Source: Clostridiales bacterium
GTDB taxonomy: Bacteria > Bacillota > Clostridia > Christensenellales > Aristaeellaceae
Assembly: GCA_012728435.1 (NCBI GenBank)
Contig: JAAYFC010000134.1
Coordinates: 1 to 64,000, forward strand
Reading direction: 5' to 3'
DNA: 64,000 nt
Made by a program: the position numbers and the translations under genes. This document shows positions 44,263-52,018 of this stretch, one piece after another (positions within the stretch are counted from its first letter, which is position 1; every line of letters begins with the position of its first letter). Under the pieces are notes generated by a model that saw nothing but the letters and a program-made list of their open reading frames with translations, was not told the origin of the DNA and did not search any database.

Positions 44263-45003
44263 TCAATCAATCTCCTGTATCTCGTTTTTCTTGCATGAAG
44301 CAGCCACTGCCTGGTCAAAAGCTTCTTTTGCCATCTCGCGAGTGACATAATTAAGGGGTGAAAAATTGCCATTCAGCGCAGCCTGCAGCTTTTCAGCCGC
44401 TTCTTCAAACCGCCCCGCCTCCTCGTCATACTTAGAAAGGAAATAGAGGGTGTCAATTTGATTGGGGCGGTTTTCATGCGCCTTTTGAAAATATGAAAGT
44501 GCCTTCTCCTTGTCGTTTAACAAGCGGTAATAAATCTGTCCCAGATTGTCCAGGGTGATGGAATCCTCATCGTCATAATCATATGCTTCCATGTTGTATT
44601 CAAGCGCTTTGTCTGCATCCCCCGTTTCAATATACAAAAAGCCAAGGGCTTGATAGGTCAGGCTGCAAGGGTTTGCTCTGTGGGATGCTTCAAGCGTGCT
44701 GATGGCTTTGTCCAGGTCCCCCAATTTCCATACGGCGATAGAGTAATTCATCAGTAGCTGCTGACGTTTTTCCTCCGTCAGATCTGGTGCCTTTTGTGCT
44801 TTCACCAGCATCTCCCGTACCTTGGCAAACGCCCCTTCTTGACCGGAACGCAAAAGAAGGACACTGTAGGGCAAAATATAACGGGCCTGTATTACGCCTT
44901 CGTCATAAAGGGCTTCATAAAGGGCAAGTGCCTCTTCCTTGTTTCCTCGCTGGTGCTTCAGCAAGGCCGCGCGAATCTTTAGCCGGTCCATGAATTTAGC
45001 CAC
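44263..45003 (-). CDS. TPR-repeat protein
   Basis: A soluble 246-residue protein with at least five tetratricopeptide repeats: alternating helices with the W-LG-Y/A-A pattern, for example around GDLDKAISTLEAS, GDADKALEYNMEA and NDKEKALSYFQKAH. TPR arrays hold protein partners; the partner is unknown. The start is GTG 45003, with AAAGGTGG upstream and an 8-nt overlap with the YprB-like gene; an ATG four codons later lacks a ribosome binding site. The overlap suggests that both gene products act together. Confidence 0.8.
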   Translation of the reverse strand: MAKFMDRLKIRAALLKHQRGNKEEALALYEALYDEGVIQARYILPYSVLLLRSGQEGAFAKVREMLVKAQKAPDLTEEKRQQLLMNYSIAVWKLGDLDKAISTLEASHRANPCSLTYQALGFLYIETGDADKALEYNMEAYDYDDEDSITLDNLGQIYYRLLNDKEKALSYFQKAHENRPNQIDTLYFLSKYDEEAGRFEEAAEKLQAALNGNFSPLNYVTREMAKEAFDQAVAASCKKNEIQEID

Positions 45004-46132
45004 TGTTTTCCACCTTTCTCATCAAGCGCAGGCTACGTTTTTGCAAATCAAGATAATCGCGGTCCTCTGCCGCAAAAAAACCAATACGCTCGGAACAATA
45101 TAGCATGCCTTGCCTTGCGATTTCAAGCGCGCGCGCTGGGTCTTTGAAGCGATGCTCATAGATTTTGGCCAAGCTGATAAACACTTTCGGGTTTACTGCC
45201 CGGCTTTGCCGCAAGGTCTCATATTCGTCTGCAGCTTCTTGATCCCGCCGCTGCTTCCGGTAGATCTCCGCTGTCCTAAGCCGCGCGATATCCAAAACCG
45301 CTTGATCTGAGCAAGCCCTGTAACAGGCAATCGCCCGGGTATGATGACCTTGTTTTTCATACACAGTTCCAAGGCTTAACAGATCCTGTTGATGCGGTGT
45401 TTCAAGCGGGTTTGTGTGCAAACCGACTAGATCCAGGAACAGGAGTGATAAAGTGATGATGTCCTGATCGTTATGGCGCAGCACATCTTCCAGCAATCCT
45501 TCATCACGGTGCTTTAAATACTCAAAGAACCGTCCAGGCACTTCTGAGCCGGGCAGGTCATCCTCCCTGGTAAAATTGAACACCAATTCTTCCATGCGGT
45601 TGAGTGGGCAGCGGCCCAGGCGCAGCTTAAAGATTCGCCTGGCAGCATGAAGCAAATCCAGGTGCAAAACGTTCGACAAATCAAACTGCAAACGGTTCAT
45701 GATAAGTCGGCTTTGCAGCAGCGGCAGATCAAAGCTTGCGCCATTATAGGTAAGCAGACATCTGCAGCCCTTGACCCGTTCCAGGAAATCTTCAAGCAGC
45801 AGTATCTCTTGATGATAATCCCGCATCAACACTTGGGTAATATGTAGTTCGTCGCCAATTATCTGCCCATACCCAATCAAAAACGCGATGGTGCCTGCGC
45901 CGCGGGCAAGTCCTGTTGTTTCCGTATCCAAAAACAGCAGCTCTTCGGGCTTGCACTCTATCTGGACGTTTTGATTGCTGATAAAGGACATTATTTCTGC
46001 CGTGAAAGCGCGCACCTGCTGACCCTTCAGGCTGATTCGCCGCTTGCGAATCAGGCAAGTTTCCGGCAAATGCGCCTGCGCCGTTTGCTTGATTGGCTGT
46101 GCGCTGATTAATCTGTCATACAATGAGGACAT
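44996..46132 (-). CDS. YprB-like protein: RNase H-like exonuclease domain plus TPR
   Basis: Residues about 60-245 form an RNase H-like (DEDD) nuclease domain: LFLDTETTG holds the D and E of motif I, LLTYNGASFDLPLL motif II, and HNDQDIITL the last Asp. The C-terminal 130 residues look like two or three TPR repeats (GTVYEKQGHHTRAIACY). B. subtilis YprB has the same plan. Activity on RNA or DNA is expected but substrate unknown. It starts 2 nt after the first VanY gene in this order of transcription's end. Confidence 0.85.
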   Translation of the reverse strand: MSSLYDRLISAQPIKQTAQAHLPETCLIRKRRISLKGQQVRAFTAEIMSFISNQNVQIECKPEELLFLDTETTGLARGAGTIAFLIGYGQIIGDELHITQVLMRDYHQEILLLEDFLERVKGCRCLLTYNGASFDLPLLQSRLIMNRLQFDLSNVLHLDLLHAARRIFKLRLGRCPLNRMEELVFNFTREDDLPGSEVPGRFFEYLKHRDEGLLEDVLRHNDQDIITLSLLFLDLVGLHTNPLETPHQQDLLSLGTVYEKQGHHTRAIACYRACSDQAVLDIARLRTAEIYRKQRRDQEAADEYETLRQSRAVNPKVFISLAKIYEHRFKDPARALEIARQGMLYCSERIGFFAAEDRDYLDLQKRSLRLMRKVENSG

Positions 46133-46134
46133 CG

Positions 46135-47112
46135 CTAAGGATTTGAGCCAAAGAAGAGTTCGACCTCCTCCTCATCCTCATCCGTCCAAGGTGCCGCTGT
46201 GGGTTTGGGGGTAGGATAGGCGTAGTACAGCACATCCTCATAAGTCTGTTCCGCTTTCAACATGGGAAGGGTTGCCTTGCGCAGCGCTTCCGCCTGTTCA
46301 TCTGCTTTTGCATTTCGTAAATCATCCAATACCGACGGGTGATTCCCTTCCATCAGCTCCTTAATGAGGCCTGAGAGCAGGACATGGTTTGCGCCGCGAA
46401 GCACATACTCGGGCAATTGTTTGGCGTGCTCAACATAGATTTCAAGCGGGATGTCCAGGTCATGCATCGCGCTTGCGTGTGCGATGCCAACATAGCGAAA
46501 ATGCCATGGCTCATCGCTTACCCCGGTGACCTCCCGCCAAGCCGTTTTATAGCGAAGGATAAAACCAAAGCGATGCGCGTTCTCCCCCGCCCATTTCCCT
46601 TCCTGCGTTTCACCAAAAGCCTGGCTGAGGTTGAGGTGGGAAGGTGCCTGCATGTCCATTACCAAACCAAGCTGGTGTTCGCTGCTGCCAGGCGGCGCTA
46701 CCCTGCGCTGGGCTTTTTCGCGGCTACCAACTTCCTCAATCTTTGAATTGAACAATATCTGCTGAATCCCATAGGCACGGTAGCCGCTGGTGGCATACAG
46801 TGTATACCCTTCTTCCATCAGCGCTGCGCCAAACATCTTTTCAAGCGCTTGCGCTGCGTGTGCCTGCATATGAATCCGTTCTTTCAAACTGTCCTTGCGG
46901 GTACTGACCTTGGGCTGCGTCAGGTTATTGGGCACATAGGTCTTGCTGATGCGATTGCTTCGATTCACCAAGGCCAGGTCACCACCCAATTCCAAAATGG
47001 AACCTGCTTCACTTGGTGCCGGTGCGGGCGTCGTTTCGGGCTCCGCAATGCCTGCACTCACATTTAGAATGATAAAGAGAGCACATATCAATAATACAGC
47101 ACGTGTTTTCAT
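46135..47112 (-). CDS. VanY-type D,D-carboxypeptidase paralogue 1
   Basis: An exported M15B peptidase expected to trim the terminal D-Ala from peptidoglycan stem peptides. Signal peptide at residues 1-23, Pro- and Thr-rich spacer, then the catalytic domain with zinc ligands H146, D153 and H204 and catalytic E201 (SSEHQLGLVMD, EPWHFRYVG). Beyond the catalytic core there is an extra region of about 100 residues with an alanine-rich helix and an acidic tail, TDEDEEEVELFFGSNP. It is the longest (325 residues) of three tandem paralogues. Confidence 0.92.
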   Translation of the reverse strand: MKTRAVLLICALFIILNVSAGIAEPETTPAPAPSEAGSILELGGDLALVNRSNRISKTYVPNNLTQPKVSTRKDSLKERIHMQAHAAQALEKMFGAALMEEGYTLYATSGYRAYGIQQILFNSKIEEVGSREKAQRRVAPPGSSEHQLGLVMDMQAPSHLNLSQAFGETQEGKWAGENAHRFGFILRYKTAWREVTGVSDEPWHFRYVGIAHASAMHDLDIPLEIYVEHAKQLPEYVLRGANHVLLSGLIKELMEGNHPSVLDDLRNAKADEQAEALRKATLPMLKAEQTYEDVLYYAYPTPKPTAAPWTDEDEEEVELFFGSNP

Positions 47113-47128
47113 CAGTTACACTCCAATA

Positions 47129-47953
47129 TCAAGACCCAAAGAACGAAACCTCACTGTCCCCTTCCTCGTCCGTTTCGTCCAGTTCAATCACAGGCGGCGG
47201 GGCGTTTAACTGGCGACATAGTTCAAGGAAATCACCGCCGCGGGACTCATAGTCCTTAATAGCTGCTTGATACTCCTCTGTGAACTCCTCCAGTGTCAGG
47301 CGGTTTTCCATCATGTATTGCGCCACTTCCCGTCCCACATATCGCAGGTGCCATGGCTCATAAATAATCTTTGTAATCTCCTGCTTTTCAGGTAGGTAGC
47401 GGATAATAAAGCCAAAGTCCGCGCAGTTGGCCTCAATCCATTGCGCTTCCGCAGTCTGTCCAAAAGTGGGTTTCATTCCGTCCCGGTTGGCCCATTCCTT
47501 GTTGAGGACGTCCACACCCAATCCCGTTTGATGGTCAGATGTGCCCGGCTTGGCCACCACACCGTCATCCTTTCCGTATTTGCTAATACGGTTTGAATAC
47601 ATGGTGCTTTGTGTCTGGTAGTTGCGGTAAGAGCTTTTTACATACAGCTCATAGCCTGCTTGTTCCCCGGCTTTGAACAGCTCATCAAGTGCCTCCGCCG
47701 CCTCCTTGCGCAACTCATGCGGGCCGCTGACGCTGCGCAGCCGCACACGGAGCAAGTTGTTTGGCACAAAATCAGACGGCAACACAGCGTCCTGATTCAC
47801 CAGGGTAAGGTTGCCGTTTTTATTCTCCAAGACATTCGCGGGCAGGACATAGGTCCATTCTGGCTGGCTACTCTGCTCAGCAATTACAAACAACGGGGTC
47901 AGCGCAAGTAGCGCAATCAAGAGGCAGAGTTTAATCCTGTGGCTGTGATGCAT
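47129..47953 (-). CDS. VanY-type D,D-carboxypeptidase paralogue 2
   Basis: An exported M15B peptidase of 274 residues: signal peptide 1-25, zinc ligands H141, D148 and H202, catalytic E199 (TSDHQTGLGVD, YEPWHLRYVG). It is the most divergent of the three; the position of the usual Glu before His is Asp (SDH). The C-terminus ends in an acidic stretch and FFGS, like paralogue 1. The ATG lies within the end of paralogue 3 (23-nt overlap), with GGAGG about 11 nt upstream. Confidence 0.9.
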   Translation of the reverse strand: MHHSHRIKLCLLIALLALTPLFVIAEQSSQPEWTYVLPANVLENKNGNLTLVNQDAVLPSDFVPNNLLRVRLRSVSGPHELRKEAAEALDELFKAGEQAGYELYVKSSYRNYQTQSTMYSNRISKYGKDDGVVAKPGTSDHQTGLGVDVLNKEWANRDGMKPTFGQTAEAQWIEANCADFGFIIRYLPEKQEITKIIYEPWHLRYVGREVAQYMMENRLTLEEFTEEYQAAIKDYESRGGDFLELCRQLNAPPPVIELDETDEEGDSEVSFFGS

Positions 47954-48614
47954 GGCTCAAGAGGCCTCCGTAAGTCGTCTTTGACAGTTCTTCAATGTAG
48001 GTTTCCAGCGGAATATCCAGCTGGTAAATCGCAGTCGCGTGTTCCACGCCAACATAGCGGATATGCCAGGGCTCGTACGCGTACCCTGTGATCTGCGTCC
48101 AATCTTCCTTGTAACGGATGATAAAGCCAAAGCGGTGTGCGTTCTCCGCGACCCATTGGCCTTCCTTGGTTTTGCCAAAAGAACCATTTAAACCGCTGCC
48201 TGAGCGGCGGCCTATGTCCATTGCCAGGCCCAACTGGTGTTCGCTGGCACCCGCTGGCGCGACATACAGTTCCGCCATGCGTTTGCCGCTGTTGGTGATT
48301 TTGCGGTTGTAGATGATCCGCTGGGTTGCATAGCTTCTAAAGCCGGATACGGCAACCAAGGTATATCCCTGCTCGCGCGCGCTTTGAAACAGCAGTTCCA
48401 AGGCCGAAGCCGCCTCCTGGCGCATCAGGGTTTCACCACTTATCGTCTTTACCTGTGGTTTGACCAGGTCCTTTGGCACATAGTGCTCCGTTAAGCGATA
48501 GGTGCGGTTGACCAGGTAGAGATTCCCGCCCAGGTTCGTTTGCGCGACAATCCCCGTCACACTGCTTTGGACAAGTGACAGGCAGAGCATAAAAATGGCA
48601 ACGAATTGTCTCAT
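47931..48614 (-). CDS. VanY-type D,D-carboxypeptidase paralogue 3
   Basis: The shortest of the three (227 residues): signal peptide 1-24, then the catalytic domain with H126, D133, E181 and H184 (ASEHQLGLAMD, EPWHIRYVG). It is closest to paralogue 1 (both share WV/AGENAHRFGFI-type and DIPLE-type segments) and has no acidic FFGS tail. It starts 5 nt after hflX, so the trio belongs to the iscS-scpB transcript. Confidence 0.92.
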   Translation of the reverse strand: MRQFVAIFMLCLSLVQSSVTGIVAQTNLGGNLYLVNRTYRLTEHYVPKDLVKPQVKTISGETLMRQEAASALELLFQSAREQGYTLVAVSGFRSYATQRIIYNRKITNSGKRMAELYVAPAGASEHQLGLAMDIGRRSGSGLNGSFGKTKEGQWVAENAHRFGFIIRYKEDWTQITGYAYEPWHIRYVGVEHATAIYQLDIPLETYIEELSKTTYGGLLSHASQPQD

Positions 48615-48619
48615 TAACG

Positions 48620-50395
48620 CTATTCCTGCATAAAAAGCTCTGGATACTGAGCTTGTAGGCGGTTCGCGGATGGTTTGCCCATCCGGACAGTTACACGTGT
48701 GCCTTCCCCTTCGTGGTCTTCCTGAATGATGCGGCCCATTCCCCTGATTTCGCTAAGAAGTTGATATTTGCTAAATGGAATAAACAAGTCCAGGGTACGC
48801 TCTCCTTTACGTAAAATATCGACAATCGCTTGCATGAGCTCATCGATTCCCTGCCCAGTCTTTGCAGATACTTTCAGGGTGCTTTTTGGTAAGAAGCGGT
48901 GTTCTGGTAGCGCGATGTCCCATTTATTGTATACCTCAATGCGTGGCTGTTCGCAAGCGCCAAGGGTTTGTAACACGTCCTCCACCGCCTTTCGCTGATC
49001 TTCCGCGTTGGGGTTGGAGGCGTCAGAAACGATGACCAGGACTTCCGCGCCCATTGCCTCATCCAGGGTGGATTGAAAGGCTTCAACCAGGTCGGTTGGC
49101 AACTTGCTGACAAATCCGACCGAGTCAGTCAACAAGAACTCATCTCCATCCGGATGCGTAATCCGCCTGGATACTGTATCCAGCGTCGCGAACAACTGGT
49201 CTTTGACCAACACATCTGTTTGAGCGATCAGGTTCAGCAAGGTCGACTTGCCGGTATTCGTATACCCCACCAGCGCAACGGAGGGAATGCCACTGTCCTG
49301 TCGGTTCTTCCGCCTGATATCCCGTTGGCGTTCCACCTCCTTTAATTCTTCCTTGAGGATCTGAATCCGTCGTCTGATAACGCGCCGATCCATCTCCAAC
49401 TTGCTTTCACCAGGCCCTCTGGTTCCAATCCCGCCCGCCAGGCGGGATAGGGACGCCCGCGCACCAATCAGGCGGCTGGCACGATAGTTCAGCTGTGCCA
49501 GGCTCACTTGTAGCTTGCCCTCACTGGTAGTCGCACGCTGTGCGAATATATCAAGTATCAGCGTTGTCCTGTCAATGACCGGAATCCCAAGCGCATCCTC
49601 CAGTCGGTTTACCTGGATACCGGACAGCTCATCATCCACAATAATCAAGGTGGCTTCCTTGGCTTGAGCATCCAGCGCAACCTGGGCCGCTTTGCCGGAA
49701 CCGATATAGGTTGCAGGATCCGGCTTGCTCTTCGCCTGCAGCGCGGTACCCACTACCTGGGCGCCAGCGGAATCAGCCAAAGCCTGCAATTCTTCCAGCG
49801 ATTGAAGGCTGTCTGTGCTGATCAGATAGGCGCGTTCGGTCTGATCCTGCGTAGTAATTTCCTTGATGGTGGCCAACTGATCATTTTGGTTGATAGTCCA
49901 CATCAGTTGCGGATGATTCAGGTGTTTGACTGGTATCGTAGTGATAGGACCAGCCTTGAGCGCGCCCGTCTCATCAGGCGCTAGAAACGATAAAGTGGCA
50001 CCGGTTAGCTGCCCCTGGGCGTCCACGCCCAAGGCGCACATCGCGTCCAAGCGCAGGCTTAGAATGGCAGACATGTCTACTTCAGATAGCGTTGCCTCTC
50101 CGTTTGGATGCGTATGGATACAGCGCACACGGCTAAGGCGTGTATCGCTGCGACGCTGACCGAGATCTTGCAGGGTAACCCTGTCCGCCTGGCCGATTGA
50201 CACATCCAGAACCTTGCCGTTGCGCGCGATATAGACCGCAATTTCACGGCGGATGACAGCCGTCAATGTAGCCAGCTGATGCGCTAATTCCAGTGGTAAA
50301 AAAACGGTTGAATCAACTTCTGTATCATACAGGGTAAGCAGTTCCTTCTTGACGCTTTCCCTGATGCCCTCCAGGTTACCAGTCAGTTCCGTCAT
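48620..50395 (-). CDS. hflX: GTPase HflX with an N-terminal JAMM-like domain
   Basis: A ribosome-associated GTPase that splits stalled ribosomes. The HflX N-domain and GTPase span about 185-591: GPGESKLE, Walker A GYTNTGKS at 377-384, DSVGF and NKWD. An additional 185-residue N-terminal part is absent from E. coli HflX (426 residues). It holds E51 and H94-T-H96-x10-D107 with S104, the complete JAMM/MPN metalloprotease pattern. Similar long HflX proteins exist in Clostridia to my knowledge, rarely with this motif noted. It overlaps the iscU stop by 4 nt (ATGA). Confidence 0.93.
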   Translation of the reverse strand: MTELTGNLEGIRESVKKELLTLYDTEVDSTVFLPLELAHQLATLTAVIRREIAVYIARNGKVLDVSIGQADRVTLQDLGQRRSDTRLSRVRCIHTHPNGEATLSEVDMSAILSLRLDAMCALGVDAQGQLTGATLSFLAPDETGALKAGPITTIPVKHLNHPQLMWTINQNDQLATIKEITTQDQTERAYLISTDSLQSLEELQALADSAGAQVVGTALQAKSKPDPATYIGSGKAAQVALDAQAKEATLIIVDDELSGIQVNRLEDALGIPVIDRTTLILDIFAQRATTSEGKLQVSLAQLNYRASRLIGARASLSRLAGGIGTRGPGESKLEMDRRVIRRRIQILKEELKEVERQRDIRRKNRQDSGIPSVALVGYTNTGKSTLLNLIAQTDVLVKDQLFATLDTVSRRITHPDGDEFLLTDSVGFVSKLPTDLVEAFQSTLDEAMGAEVLVIVSDASNPNAEDQRKAVEDVLQTLGACEQPRIEVYNKWDIALPEHRFLPKSTLKVSAKTGQGIDELMQAIVDILRKGERTLDLFIPFSKYQLLSEIRGMGRIIQEDHEGEGTRVTVRMGKPSANRLQAQYPELFMQE

Positions 50396-50775
50396 TCTTT
50401 CTCCTTTAGTTCAAGACGCGCTTTGTAATCCGCAATAGCGGCCCGCACTGCTTCTTCCGCCAGGACGGAGCAGTGCATCTTTGCCGGCGGTAAGCCATCC
50501 AATGCTTCTGTGACCGCCTTGTTGCTAACCTTCAGCGCTTCCTCCAGCGTCTTTCCCTTGACCATCTCTGTTGCCATGGAGCTGGTGGCAATGGCGGCAC
50601 CACAGCCGAAGGTCTTAAAGCGCACGTCTGTGATGATGTTGTCTTTGACCTTGATGTACATTTTCATGATGTCCCCGCAACGGGCGTTGCCAACCTCCCC
50701 AACGCCGTCAGCGTCCGCAAGAGCGCCCACATTGCGCGGGTTGTTGAAGTGATCCATCACCTTATCAGAATACAT
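50392..50775 (-). CDS. iscU: Iron-sulfur cluster scaffold IscU/NifU N-terminal type
   Basis: The scaffold on which [Fe-S] clusters are built with sulfur from the desulfurase next door. 127 residues with the three scaffold cysteines C33, C58 and C102 and D35 (ARCGD, FGCGAA, HCSVLAEEA). The start is ATG 50775 because AAGGAGA stands 6 nt before it; ATG 50793 upstream lacks a site. It overlaps iscS by 11 nt. In Clostridia this gene is usually annotated nifU-like; it lacks the later NifU domains. Confidence 0.95.
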   Translation of the reverse strand: MYSDKVMDHFNNPRNVGALADADGVGEVGNARCGDIMKMYIKVKDNIITDVRFKTFGCGAAIATSSMATEMVKGKTLEEALKVSNKAVTEALDGLPPAKMHCSVLAEEAVRAAIADYKARLELKEKE

Positions 50776-51943
50776 AGTGTTCTCCTTGTTCATACAGCGG
50801 CGACATGGCCCGCAAGTTACTGATGATGAGCGGCAGCTCTTCTTTTACTGTATCAATCTCTTCCTGTGTGGTCAGTGATGATAAGGTCAGGCGCAGGCTG
50901 CCGTGCGCAATCTCATGCGGCAATCCGATAGCCAAAAGGACATGGGATGGATCCAGTGAGCCAGATGTACAGGCAGAGCCGGAGGAAGCCGCAATGCCAA
51001 GCAAATCCAGCCGGAGCAACAAGGCTTCACCTTCCACATACCTTACAGCGAAGTTCACGTTGTTTGGCAGGCGCAGGGTTGGATGCCCGTTCAAGCGGAC
51101 TTCGGGTACGTTTTTAAGGATGCTTTGTATCAGATCATCCCGCAAGGCGGAAATCTTCTTTGCGTTTTCTTCCAGCTTAGTGACGGCCTTGGTTATCGCA
51201 GCACCTAAACCAACAATGCCTGGGACGTTTTCTGTGCCGGCCCGCCGGTTGCGTTCCTGCGCGCCGCCTTGGATAAACGCAGGTAACCGGGTTCCTTTGC
51301 GGACATACAGTGCCCCAACCCCCTTGGGTCCGTGGAACTTGTGCGCAGAAAGTGAAAGCGTATCAACCCGCCAATCCCTTACATCAACAGGGATTGCGCC
51401 AATGGCCTGCACCGCATCCGTATGAAAGGCGATACTGTTCTCTTTCGCTATTCTGCCGATGTCTGCGATCGGTTGGATGGTGCCAATCTCATTATTGGCC
51501 GCGATGACAATGATCAAGATGGTATCAGCTTGAATCGCTTTTTCAATATCCCTAAGGCTCACAAGGCCATGCTCATCAACTGGCACATAGGTGACTGTGA
51601 AACCTTGTCTTTCCAAATCCTCCAAAGGATGCAGCACCGCATGATGCTCAATCGCGGTGGAAATGATGTGTTTTCCCTTATGAGCGTTCGCACTGGCAAG
51701 CCCCTTAATAGCCCAGTTATCACTTTCCGTCCCGCCGGAGGTGAAGAAAATCTCCGCCGCAGTGCAGTTTATGGCATTTGCCACAGCGCGCCTTGCTTCC
51801 TCCACCGCTTTGCGCGCGTCGCGTCCTGTCGCGTAGATGCTGGAGGGATTGCCGTAGTGGTCAGTTAAATAGGGCAACATCTGCTGCAATACATGAGGGT
51901 CAAGCGGGGTAGTCGCTGCATTGTCCAAATAAATCCTGTTCAC
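50765..51943 (-). CDS. iscS: Cysteine desulfurase IscS/NifS
   Basis: A PLP enzyme that takes sulfur from cysteine and hands it to the scaffold. YLDNAATTPLDP opens the protein; SLSAHKFHGPKGVG holds the PLP lysine; SSGSACTSGS holds the active-site cysteine on its mobile loop. The 392 residues are normal. It is the first gene of the eleven-gene minus-strand run ending at scpB. GGAGGA stands about 7 nt before its ATG. No IscR-type regulator gene lies next to it. Confidence 0.95.
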   Translation of the reverse strand: MNRIYLDNAATTPLDPHVLQQMLPYLTDHYGNPSSIYATGRDARKAVEEARRAVANAINCTAAEIFFTSGGTESDNWAIKGLASANAHKGKHIISTAIEHHAVLHPLEDLERQGFTVTYVPVDEHGLVSLRDIEKAIQADTILIIVIAANNEIGTIQPIADIGRIAKENSIAFHTDAVQAIGAIPVDVRDWRVDTLSLSAHKFHGPKGVGALYVRKGTRLPAFIQGGAQERNRRAGTENVPGIVGLGAAITKAVTKLEENAKKISALRDDLIQSILKNVPEVRLNGHPTLRLPNNVNFAVRYVEGEALLLRLDLLGIAASSGSACTSGSLDPSHVLLAIGLPHEIAHGSLRLTLSSLTTQEEIDTVKEELPLIISNLRAMSPLYEQGEHYVF

Positions 51944-51981
51944 GTTTATCCTCCAAGCGTTCGGAAACGTCCGACCACAGC

Positions 51982-51987
51982 ATTATA
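51982..51987 (-). promoter_or_regulatory. Likely -10 box of the iscS-scpB operon
   Basis: A perfect TATAAT on the minus strand, 39 nt before the iscS ATG. No good -35 box is found at 16-18 nt. Between it and the gene a short inverted repeat (TCGGA-AACG-TCCGA, 51961-51974) could be a regulator site. Confidence 0.5.
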
Positions 51988-52018
51988 TCACGAATAGTGA
52001 CAATTAAATGTTAAAAAA

